From positions 1 to 5,398 of the forward strand of contig JASGCG010000134.1 in assembly GCA_030054235.1 (NCBI GenBank): a stretch of DNA of 5,398 nucleotides, written 5' to 3'. Below, one piece after another: positions 1-5,359 of the stretch. A program made the translations under genes and the position numbers. How positions within the stretch are numbered: the first letter of the stretch is position 1; every line of letters starts with the position of its first letter. The stretch comes from Bacteroidia bacterium. GTDB taxonomy: Bacteria > Planctomycetota > Phycisphaerae > Phycisphaerales > SM1A02. The notes beneath the pieces are model-generated. The model saw only the letters and a list, made by a program, of their open reading frames with translations. It ran no database searches and was not told the origin of the DNA.

Positions 1-258
1 GTCGGCGGCAACCCGAACTTCCCCGAGGACACCGGCTTCGCGCTCAAGGGCTGGACGGCCGCGCGCTACGACAACAATGCCGCCGAGAACGGCATCCAGA
101 TCCACGGCGACATCGCCATCACGATGGGCAACGTCTACATCACCGGCCCCGACGGCAAGGAGGTCATGGTCGACAAGACCTTCGTTTTCCGTCGCTGTGC
201 TGATGGCAACCTGCGGCTGTGCGTGCACAAGTCGGCCCTGCCGTTCAGCCCCAACTGA
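1..258 (+). CDS. NTF2/SnoaL-like small protein, C-terminal part (5' end outside window)
   Basis: The reading frame is open from base 1 to a TGA at 256-258 and gives 85 residues with no start in view, so the gene is cut by the window edge. The visible part has the alternating strands of the C-terminal half of an NTF2-like cone fold: 'FPEDTGFALKGWTAARYDN', then a strand around 'GIQIHGDIAITMGNVYIT', a turn at 'GPDGKEV', then 'VDKTFVFRRCADGNLRLCVH' and the ending 'SALPFSPN'. From memory this closely follows a family of secreted or periplasmic SnoaL/CaMKII-association-domain-like proteins of roughly 150-180 residues. They are often labelled 'phosphoribosyl-AMP cyclohydrolase' in databases, probably wrongly, because the cyclohydrolase metal-binding motifs are absent here. 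The substrate, if any, is unknown. A short plus-strand ATG frame at 77-385 overlaps it out of frame and is not credible. I am confident that this is coding, and moderately confident of the fold. Confidence 0.75.
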   Translation, partial: VGGNPNFPEDTGFALKGWTAARYDNNAAENGIQIHGDIAITMGNVYITGPDGKEVMVDKTFVFRRCADGNLRLCVHKSALPFSPN

Positions 259-273
259 ACTCGGGCCGATCAG

Positions 274-290
274 TCCCACGGGGCGTGGGA
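274..290. terminator. Hairpin between convergent genes, probable bidirectional terminator (first of two)
   Basis: TCCCACG (274-280) and CGTGGGA (284-290) form a perfect 7-bp stem around a GGG loop, 15 nt after the stop codon of the NTF2-like gene. No U-run follows on either strand, so it is not a canonical intrinsic terminator. Its position between two converging genes makes 3'-end formation or transcript protection the likeliest role. Confidence 0.5.
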
Positions 291-300
291 GACTCATCCT

Positions 301-319
301 TCGCGAGCCTGGCTTGCGA
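301..319. terminator. Second hairpin between convergent genes, probable bidirectional terminator
   Basis: TCGCGAG (301-307) pairs with CTTGCGA (313-319), with one G-U pair on the plus strand (305/315). The stem can be extended by 308/312, leaving a 3-5 nt loop. It lies 10 nt beyond the first hairpin and only 5 nt past the sulfatase stop codon (327-325, minus strand), so it is the first structure met by sulfatase transcripts. A short ATTT follows on the plus strand, but there is no real U-tract. Confidence 0.45.
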
Positions 320-324
320 CGGAT

Positions 325-1923
325 TTACCGTGGATCGCTCGCGGGGCTTGCACCGAGGGTGATGGCCTGGCCGGTCGCGCGGTGAAGCGAGAACTGCGCT
401 CCAGTCGTCCGCAGTGCTGCCTCGAGCTCGACACGCATCATCGCCAGGCACTCGGGATGCTGCGCTGAGCACTCGTGCGCCTCGCCGAGGTCCTTGCTCA
501 GGTCATAGAGCTCCAGGCGCGGCACCACGACCCCTTGGGCGCTCGCTCCTGCAGCGTCGTGGAACCAGATCAGCTTCCAATCGCCGCGACGGATCGAGCT
601 GAAGGGTTCGATGCCCGGTCCGCTGGGCCCCCAGGCATGCGGTTGGTGTACCAGCGTGGTTCGCATCGGCACGGTCGATCCTCCACGCAGCACCGGCGTC
701 AGGTCGATGCCGTCGATCGTGCGATCCGATGGCATGCTGCAGCCTGCCAGCGAGAGCAGCGTCGGGTAGAGGTCGGTACCCACGACAGGCACATCGATGG
801 GCCTCGTGCGCGCCTCGATTCGCGGACCGGCCACCACCAGGGGCACGCGCAGCCCGCCTTCGTACGCGGATCCCTTGCCGGAGCGCAGCGGTGCATTGTG
901 CGAGTGCGGCGTCGCGCCATCCGGCGCGGCGCCCCGGGAGTGGGCCGACAGGCCACCGTTGTCGGAGGTGAACACGATCACCGTCGACTCAAGCACACCC
1001 AGCGAGGCACAGCGCTCCACCAGCGTGCCGAGCGCGTGGTCGACGGCAGCGATCATCGTCGCATAGGCGCGCTCGCGTGCATCAAGGCCGGCAGCGTCGT
1101 CGGCGAATCGATCGTCCTGCATGATCGGCGTGTGCACGCCGTAGGGGCAGAAGGAGAGGAAGAACGGCACCTTCTCCCGGACGGCGTCCGACATCGCGCT
1201 TGATGCCTCCTTGGCGAGCACATCGTCCAGCCACGCATCAGTGCCATGCCAGCGTGCCAGGCCGGGAACATCCCAGACGCTTGCGGGTGCTTCCTCCGGC
1301 TGCAGTGAACCCCGCCGGTTGCGGACGGCATCCTTGAAGTGATCCCGCGCGAGATAGCTCCCTGGTGCACCTGCGGCGTGCCCGGCGACGTTCACGTCGA
1401 ACCCCATGCGCAGCGGATCCGCGCCTGGCGTTCCACGCGCTCCCCAATGCGCCTTGCCCACGTGGATCGTTCGATAGCCTGTCTTGCGCAACAGCTCCGG
1501 CAAGAGATCATCGCTCGGCTGCAAGCCGTTGACCTGCCATGCGGGCGGTGCCAGACGAGGATGGCGGGACGAGGTGTCGGTGTCCTGCTCCAGCGTCCAG
1601 TACGTCACGCGCGATCGCGCCGGCGACTGACCGCTCATGATGGCTGCCCTCGATGGCGTGCAGACCGGTGCCGCGGCGGAGGCGTTTGAGAATCGCACGC
1701 CCCGGTCAGCGAGCCGCTCCAGGTTCGGCGTGCGGTAACGGTCGTTGAGGGCAGTGCGGTCCGGCAGCATGGGCACCGAGGTGTCCTGCTGCCCGAGATC
1801 ATCGACGATCATCAGGATGATGTTGGGCCGGTCCGGGCCTGGGCGAGTGTCTGCGGGCGGCGCAGGGGTGAGCCCCAGAGGTCCCAGAGCGAGCCCCAGC
1901 ATCGACGCGGCACAGGTCATCAT
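325..1923 (-). CDS. Exported Cys-type sulfatase (S1 family, arylsulfatase A-like)
   Basis: Formylglycine-dependent sulfatases hydrolyse sulfate esters, in planctomycetes mostly on marine polysaccharides. Numbered from the ATG at 1923 (532 aa), the protein has a short hydrophobic N-terminus (about residues 1-24), 'RPNIILMIVDDLG' with metal-binding Asp41-Asp42, and the modification motif C-T-P-S-R at 88-92 (Cys88 codon 1662-1660). Next come 'VGKAHWG' with Lys157/His159, 'CPYGVHTP' with His264, 'TSDNGG' with Asp321/Asn322, and 'SGKGSAYEGGLRVP' with Lys350. The C-terminal subdomain contains 'RRGDWKLIWF' and 'LELYDLSKDLGE'. All core active-site positions are present, so an active enzyme is expected. 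The length is normal for the family. A GTG at 1956 would add 11 residues (MRCRNPADNPH); I prefer the ATG because it puts the hydrophobic stretch at the N-terminus, but neither start has a Shine-Dalgarno sequence. 'GFDVNVAGHAAGAPGSYL' recalls planctomycetal S1_16-like enzymes; the exact subfamily and substrate are unproven. It is transcribed away from the beta-helix gene. Confidence 0.93.
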   Translation of the reverse strand: MMTCAASMLGLALGPLGLTPAPPADTRPGPDRPNIILMIVDDLGQQDTSVPMLPDRTALNDRYRTPNLERLADRGVRFSNASAAAPVCTPSRAAIMSGQSPARSRVTYWTLEQDTDTSSRHPRLAPPAWQVNGLQPSDDLLPELLRKTGYRTIHVGKAHWGARGTPGADPLRMGFDVNVAGHAAGAPGSYLARDHFKDAVRNRRGSLQPEEAPASVWDVPGLARWHGTDAWLDDVLAKEASSAMSDAVREKVPFFLSFCPYGVHTPIMQDDRFADDAAGLDARERAYATMIAAVDHALGTLVERCASLGVLESTVIVFTSDNGGLSAHSRGAAPDGATPHSHNAPLRSGKGSAYEGGLRVPLVVAGPRIEARTRPIDVPVVGTDLYPTLLSLAGCSMPSDRTIDGIDLTPVLRGGSTVPMRTTLVHQPHAWGPSGPGIEPFSSIRRGDWKLIWFHDAAGASAQGVVVPRLELYDLSKDLGEAHECSAQHPECLAMMRVELEAALRTTGAQFSLHRATGQAITLGASPASDPR

Positions 1924-1970
1924 GTGGGGATTGTCAGCAGGGTTTCGGCACCGCACAAGCCGCAGGGCGC

Positions 1971-2026
1971 CGCACCACGGGCGCCGACGGGCGCGTGGGC
2001 CTTCGTGGCGAGCCCACGGTGGTGCG
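1971..2026. repeat. Nested inverted repeats in the divergent intergenic region
   Basis: Two perfect inverted repeats are nested. The outer arms are CGCACCAC (1971-1978) and GTGGTGCG (2019-2026). The inner arms are CGTGGGC (1994-2000) and GCCCACG (2012-2018) around an 11-nt loop. The two right arms abut exactly. The region lies just upstream of the sulfatase start and would be in its 5' leader if transcription begins beyond about 2026. It could be an RNA structure or an operator; the high GC content makes chance pairing possible. Confidence 0.35.
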
Positions 2027-2040
2027 CATGGACACGCCCG

Positions 2041-2052
2041 GATGAGATCATC
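2041..2052. promoter_or_regulatory. Short palindrome, possible operator
   Basis: GATGA (2041-2045) and TCATC (2048-2052) are perfect 5-bp inverted arms separated by GA, in the space between the two divergent genes. The size suits a small dimeric regulator, but 5-bp arms are short and nothing names a binding protein. Confidence 0.2.
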
Positions 2053-2084
2053 GGCGGATTTCCCCGGATTGTCACTGGTACGCC

Positions 2085-2112
2085 GTGACGCGCTCGCCTC
2101 CCGTGCTAGGTT
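2085..2112 (+). promoter_or_regulatory. Candidate promoter of the beta-helix gene (extended -10)
   Basis: TAGGTT (2107-2112) preceded by TGC gives an extended -10 element. A GTGACG (2085-2090) that partly matches the -35 consensus lies 16 bp upstream. Transcription would start near 2118-2120, leaving a leader of about 20 nt before the ATG at 2140. This is a consensus-based guess. Confidence 0.4.
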
Positions 2113-2118
2113 CCGTCA

Positions 2119-2129
2119 CCCCTTCGGGG
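2119..2129 (+). promoter_or_regulatory. 5'-leader hairpin with UUCG-type loop
   Basis: CCCCTTCGGGG folds either as a 4-bp stem with a 3-nt loop or as a 3-bp stem closed by C(UUCG)G, a very stable tetraloop. It ends 10 nt before the ATG at 2140 and would lie at the very 5' end of a transcript from the adjacent candidate promoter. It may stabilise the mRNA or tune initiation. The GGGG is the only purine run near the start and is a poor ribosome-binding site at that distance. Confidence 0.4.
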
Positions 2130-2139
2130 CCACTGAACC

Positions 2140-3597
2140 ATGAAGATCCTGACCACGCTGCTTGTCCTGGGTGCGCTGTCCTCGTCGGCGCAGGCCGCCG
2201 TCCGCTACGTCAACGTGGGCCTGACCACAGGAGCCGATGATGGCTCGAGCTGGGAGAACGCCTACCGCACGGTCGATGGTGTCTCGCGCGCCCTGACCGC
2301 AGCGGTCAGTGGCGACCAGGTCTGGGTGGCGGCGGGCACCTACGAGCCGACGTCGGGAACCGCCCGAACGGTCTTCATCACCATGAAGTCTGGCGTGGCG
2401 GTCTACGGAGGCTTCACGGGGACCGAGACTGATCTGGCCCAGCGTGATCTCGTTGGCAACCCGACGATCCTCACCGGTGACCTCAGCCGCAACGACAACG
2501 GGACCACGACCAACCTGGCTGACAACTCGTATCACGTCGTGTTGGCCACGGGGGTGGCAGCGACCGCCGTGCTCGATGGCTTCACGGTGACCGGGGGCTA
2601 TGCGAACGGCGCCACGGCGTCCAACTACGACAAGGGCGGCGGGATCATCATCCTGTCCAACGGCCAGCCCACGATTCGCAACTGTCGGTTCATCGGCAAT
2701 CGATGCACGTTCGGCGGCGGTGCGGGCTACGTGCTGAGCGCCGGTGGATCGTTCTTCGACTGCGACTTCATCGACAACCTCGGAGGTTCGTATGGCGGCG
2801 CGTTCGACACGAATGCGGGTGCAGTGACCTGGACCGGGTGCCTCTTCCGCAACAACCAGGCGGCTCGCGCGGGCGCGATCGAGACCTTTGGCGTGGCGAG
2901 CCGGTCGATCACCAACTGCGTGTTCATCCAGAACAGGGCGACCAGTTCCAACAGCGGCGGCGCGATCTGGTCGGGCAACAACGCCACGGTGACCGTGCGC
3001 AACTGCACCTTTGTGGCCAACACCTCGGCGACCACCACGGGAGCCGGCTACCTGAACACCGGCGGCACCTCGAACCTGGCCAATTGCGTGTTCTGGAACA
3101 ACACGGGTTCGACGGGCAGCACCACCAACAACCAAGTCACCACCTCCGCCGGCACGACGACGGTGTCGTATTCGCTCGTCCAAGGCGGGGCGACGGGCAC
3201 GGGCAACATCAGCACGACGCCGCTCTTCGTCGATCTGGCGGCCTTTGACCTTCGCCTGCAACCTGCGTCGCCCGGCGTCGATGCCGGCAGCAGTTCGTTG
3301 ATCCCGGCGGGCATCACGGTCGATCACGATGGCCTGCCGCGACGCGTCGACATCGCGTCGACCGCGGACACCGGCGTCGGTGCGCCGGTCGTGGACATGG
3401 GTGCGTTCGAGACGCAGGTCCCGCCGCCGCCTGCCTGCCAAGCCGATGTGAATGCCGACGGAACGGTCGATGGAGCCGACTTGGGCCTGCTCGTGGGCAA
3501 CTGGGGCGGTTCAGGCGCAGGCGACATCGATGCCAGCGGCACGGTGGACGGCGCTGACCTTGGGCTCCTCCTCAGCGCGTGGGGCGCCTGCCCCTGA
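2140..3597 (+). CDS. Secreted parallel beta-helix protein with choice-of-anchor-Q-like module and dockerin-like tail
   Basis: The 485-residue product starts with a Sec signal peptide (MKILTTLLVLGALSSSAQA, cleavage after AQA at about residue 19). Residues 22-115 form the N-terminal module 'RYVN...DGSSWENAY...GDQVWVAAGTY...VYGGFTGTET...NPTILTGDL', which I recognise from many bacterial parallel beta-helix surface proteins. Residues about 140-325 are regular helix rungs with the pattern NC-x-F-x-x-N followed by a Gly-Gly-Ala-type turn. Residues about 361-424 ('PLFVDLAAFDLRLQPASPGVDAGS...DMGAFE') match the choice-of-anchor Q type of module. A PPPP linker (428-431) leads to two EF-hand-like loops at 436-447 and 462-473, each followed by a hydrophobic helix and Trp-Gly, and the chain ends AWGACP. 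No pectate-lyase-type catalytic residues can be assigned, so binding, adhesion or structural roles are as likely as polysaccharide cleavage. The divergent neighbour encodes an exported sulfatase. The ATG fits the signal peptide well, although no Shine-Dalgarno sequence is seen. Confidence 0.93.
   Translation: MKILTTLLVLGALSSSAQAAVRYVNVGLTTGADDGSSWENAYRTVDGVSRALTAAVSGDQVWVAAGTYEPTSGTARTVFITMKSGVAVYGGFTGTETDLAQRDLVGNPTILTGDLSRNDNGTTTNLADNSYHVVLATGVAATAVLDGFTVTGGYANGATASNYDKGGGIIILSNGQPTIRNCRFIGNRCTFGGGAGYVLSAGGSFFDCDFIDNLGGSYGGAFDTNAGAVTWTGCLFRNNQAARAGAIETFGVASRSITNCVFIQNRATSSNSGGAIWSGNNATVTVRNCTFVANTSATTTGAGYLNTGGTSNLANCVFWNNTGSTGSTTNNQVTTSAGTTTVSYSLVQGGATGTGNISTTPLFVDLAAFDLRLQPASPGVDAGSSSLIPAGITVDHDGLPRRVDIASTADTGVGAPVVDMGAFETQVPPPPACQADVNADGTVDGADLGLLVGNWGGSGAGDIDASGTVDGADLGLLLSAWGACP
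2683..3102 (+). repeat. Six beta-helix rungs with Cys and FxxN ladders
   Basis: Within the beta-helix protein, F-x-x-N recurs with Phe at residues 184, 210, 236, 262, 291 and 318, so the spacing is 26, 26, 26, 29 and 27. Each Phe is preceded two residues earlier by Cys (182, 208, 234, 260, 289, 316), usually as N-C-x-F. Most units then show GGA/GAI/GAG-like turns, as in chlamydial Pmp repeats ('GGAI' plus 'FxxN'). The period fits one turn of a right-handed beta-helix. Confidence 0.8.
3460..3570 (+). repeat. Duplicated dockerin-like EF-hand units
   Basis: Two copies of G-T-V-D-G-A-D-L-G-L-L are encoded at 3460-3492 and 3538-3570. The preceding loop residues are D-V-N-A-D in copy 1 (from Asp436) and D-I-D-A-S in copy 2 (from Asp462), giving Dx[ND]x[DS]GxVxxxD calcium-binding loops. 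Type I dockerins have the same duplicated-loop plan; here the copies are short and end in NWGG and AWGACP. Confidence 0.8.
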
Positions 3598-3608
3598 ACG
3601 ATCGGGGC
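3590..3608 (+). other. Small hairpin spanning the beta-helix stop codon
   Basis: GCCCC (3590-3594) can pair with GGGGC (3604-3608) across a 9-nt loop that contains the TGA. It has no U-tract and ends 1 nt before the TAGCAT box. It may slow read-through into the next gene, but a 5-bp stem is weak evidence. Confidence 0.25.
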
Positions 3609-3609
3609 G

Positions 3610-3615
3610 TAGCAT
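3610..3615 (+). promoter_or_regulatory. TAGCAT -10-like box, candidate leaderless promoter
   Basis: TAGCAT fits the TAnnnT form of a -10 element and sits 7 nt before the ATG at 3623, so RNA would start at or within a base or so of the start codon. No convincing -35 is visible 16-18 bp upstream. Absence of a Shine-Dalgarno sequence and reuse of nearly the same box before the next gene support the reading. Confidence 0.4.
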
Positions 3616-3622
3616 CGGGCCC

Positions 3623-5350
3623 ATGTGGCTCGAACTGGCTGAACGACTCCTCGGGGTGAGGAAGCTCCGCGCGCTTGAACGCGCGGCGCGTGATCGTTCG
3701 GAGCCGACGGTCTTCCATCGCTTGATTGCTGGCGCGAACCGCACGCTCGACGTGACCGGCAGCATGGCCGAGGCGATGCCAACGACCGGTCCGGTCGTCG
3801 TGGTGGCCAACCACGCCTTCGGGCTGTGGGATCCGTGCGCGATGTGCGCCCTGGTCGCCGAGCGTCGGCAGGATCTGCGCATCATGGCCAACGAACGGCT
3901 CATGGATATCGACTCGCTGCGGCCCTGGCTGATCGGTGTCGACGTGATGGGCGGCCCGAATGCCCGCACCACCAACATGCGGGCGCTCCTCGAAGCCATG
4001 CACTGGCTTGCCGATGGCCACGTGCTGTGCCTGTTCCCGGCCGGTGAGGTGAGCCACCGCACCAAGGATCGCCCCGTGAGCGTCGATCCGCCGTGGTCGC
4101 CCAATGTCGGCCGCCTGATGATGAAGCACAAGGCGACCGTGGTGCCCATGTGGTTCGAAGGCGAGAACTCTCCATGGTTCCACCGGCTCGGCATGGTCCA
4201 TCCGATCCTGCGCACCGCGCAGATCCCGCGCGAGGCCGTGAAGCAGTTCGGGCAGCCGCTGCGCGTGAGCATCGGCCGGCCGATCCCGCACGAGCGCATG
4301 GAGCGCTTCGGCGATGCGCAGAGCGTGACCGACTACCTGCGCGTGCGCTGCGAGATGCTTGGGCGCGACCTGCGGCAGCGCACGGTCAAGGCGCCCGCGC
4401 TCGGGCCCCAGGAGCCCCTCATCGAGCGCGCTCTGCACGGTCCCGATGCGCTGGAAGAGGAACTTCGCGCCTTGCCGGGCACGGAGCTCTATCACAGCGA
4501 AGGCCCGTACGACATCTACTGCGCGCGTGCGTCGCTCATCCCTCGGGTGCTGCACGAGATCGGTCGCCTGCGCGAGGTGACCTTCCGCGCCGTGGGCGAG
4601 GGCAGCGGCCGCGCGATCGACCTGGATCAATACGACGGCCAGTACCGGCACCTCTTCATCTGGCAGCGCGAGCGGCGCGAGCTTGTAGGTGCGTACCGGC
4701 TCGGCGTGGCGCGCGAACTCATGGCGCAGGCCGGGATCAAGGGGCTCTACCTCTCGAACCACTTCGAGTTCGCGCCCGAGATCCTGCCGAGGCTCGAGGA
4801 TTCGCTCGAGATGGGCCGCGCCTGGGTCCGCGCGGAGTACCAGCGCCAGCCGCTGCCGCTCTTCCTGCTCTGGCGCGGCATCGCGCTCTTCATTGCTCGA
4901 CATCCGCGCATTGGTTCGCTGTTCGGCACCGTCAGCGTGAGCGATGATTTTCAACTGGCGAGCAAGCACGTGATCGTGGCGTTCCTGCACGCGACCCGCC
5001 GCGCCGACGAGCTCGCCGAGCTCGTGCAGGCCAAGGATCCGCCTGTCGACTTCGGCGCCGACCACGGCGATCCCGACAGTTGGCGACAGTCGCTGGGACA
5101 GGTGTCCGAGCTCGAGCACCTGGTCAAGGAAGTCGAGGAAGGGCGCCGCACGGTGCCGGTTCTGATCCGCCAGTACCTGAAGATGGAGGCCCGCGTGCTC
5201 GCCTTCAACGTCGACAAGGACTTCGGCAACGTCGTCGATGTCCTGATGTGGATGGATGTGCCCGCGATCCCCGAGCGCATGATGCGCATCTACTTGGGCC
5301 AGAAGGCGATGGACGAATACCTCGCGTTCCAGGCCGCGCGCCGGGAGTAG
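3623..5350 (+). CDS. Bifunctional acyltransferase: PlsC/LPLAT-like domain fused to OlsB/GNAT-like N-acyltransferase domain
   Basis: The 575-residue product has two domains. Residues about 25-250 are lysophospholipid-acyltransferase-like: 'VVVVANHAFGLWDP' with His64 and Asp70 (an HX5D form of the usual HX4D motif), 'FPAGEVS' at 138-144, and 'VVPMWFEGENSPWF' at 173-186. Residues about 277-555 resemble OlsB/putative-hemolysin N-acyltransferases (COG3176): 'IGRLREVTFRAVGEGSG' (313-329), 'IDLDQYD' (332-338), 'LVGAYRLG' (354-361), 'SLEMGRAWVRAEYQ' (394-407) and 'AFNVDKDFGNVVDVLMW' (527-543). The same order is found in bacteroidete fusion proteins and in OlsF, where the C-terminal part N-acylates an amino acid and the N-terminal part O-acylates the lyso-lipid, giving phosphorus-free ornithine- or glycine-type lipids. 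The amino acid used here cannot be read from the sequence. I chose the ATG at 3623, 25 nt after the previous stop; the frame is open further upstream, but those residues overlap the dockerin gene and look non-homologous. No signal peptide is evident; the protein is probably membrane-peripheral on the cytoplasmic side. Confidence 0.9.
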   Translation: MWLELAERLLGVRKLRALERAARDRSEPTVFHRLIAGANRTLDVTGSMAEAMPTTGPVVVVANHAFGLWDPCAMCALVAERRQDLRIMANERLMDIDSLRPWLIGVDVMGGPNARTTNMRALLEAMHWLADGHVLCLFPAGEVSHRTKDRPVSVDPPWSPNVGRLMMKHKATVVPMWFEGENSPWFHRLGMVHPILRTAQIPREAVKQFGQPLRVSIGRPIPHERMERFGDAQSVTDYLRVRCEMLGRDLRQRTVKAPALGPQEPLIERALHGPDALEEELRALPGTELYHSEGPYDIYCARASLIPRVLHEIGRLREVTFRAVGEGSGRAIDLDQYDGQYRHLFIWQRERRELVGAYRLGVARELMAQAGIKGLYLSNHFEFAPEILPRLEDSLEMGRAWVRAEYQRQPLPLFLLWRGIALFIARHPRIGSLFGTVSVSDDFQLASKHVIVAFLHATRRADELAELVQAKDPPVDFGADHGDPDSWRQSLGQVSELEHLVKEVEEGRRTVPVLIRQYLKMEARVLAFNVDKDFGNVVDVLMWMDVPAIPERMMRIYLGQKAMDEYLAFQAARRE

Positions 5351-5353
5351 CCT
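5348..5353 (+). promoter_or_regulatory. TAGCCT -10-like box overlapping a stop codon, candidate leaderless promoter
   Basis: TAGCCT begins with the TAG stop codon of the acyltransferase gene and lies 6 nt before the ATG at 5360. Box, preceding G and spacing nearly repeat the arrangement before 3623. No clear -35 is visible inside the acyltransferase coding end. Confidence 0.35.
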
Positions 5354-5359
5354 GTGGTC

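Noticed and set aside
1..258. Phosphoribosyl-AMP cyclohydrolase (HisI) for the left partial gene
   Set aside because: Similar proteins carry that label in databases, but the segment lacks the metal-binding Cys/His/Asp motifs of HisI and fits an NTF2-like beta-sheet instead.
475..1203. Plus-strand open frame (242 codons) opposite the sulfatase
   Set aside because: It is an Arg/His-rich translation with no motif, and it lies antisense to conserved sulfatase active-site blocks.
2069..2074. TTGTCA as a -35 box for the beta-helix gene
   Set aside because: It matches the consensus well, but the bases 17 bp downstream (GCTCGC) do not resemble a -10, and the spacing to TAGGTT is far too long.
1745..2143. 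Plus-strand open frame (132 codons) crossing the divergent intergenic region
   Set aside because: It is antisense to the sulfatase N-terminus, Arg-rich, and runs 4 nt past the beta-helix ATG. There is no motif or start signal, so the intergenic reading with promoters is preferred.
3099..3215. Thr/Asn/Gly/Ser-rich stretch rich in ACC/AAC triplets, considered as a tandem repeat
   Set aside because: There is no fixed period or repeated unit. It reads as a flexible low-complexity linker between the last rung and the choice-of-anchor-Q-like module.
2116..3441. Minus-strand open frame (441 codons) opposite the beta-helix gene
   Set aside because: The product is Arg/Gly/Val-rich and repetitive, mirrors the plus-strand repeats and has no domain signature; it is an antisense shadow.
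3452..3622. N-terminal extension of the acyltransferase to an upstream ATG at 3452
   Set aside because: It would overlap the conserved dockerin tail by almost 150 nt and add 57 residues unlike any acyltransferase N-terminus. The ATG at 3623 directly precedes the homologous region.
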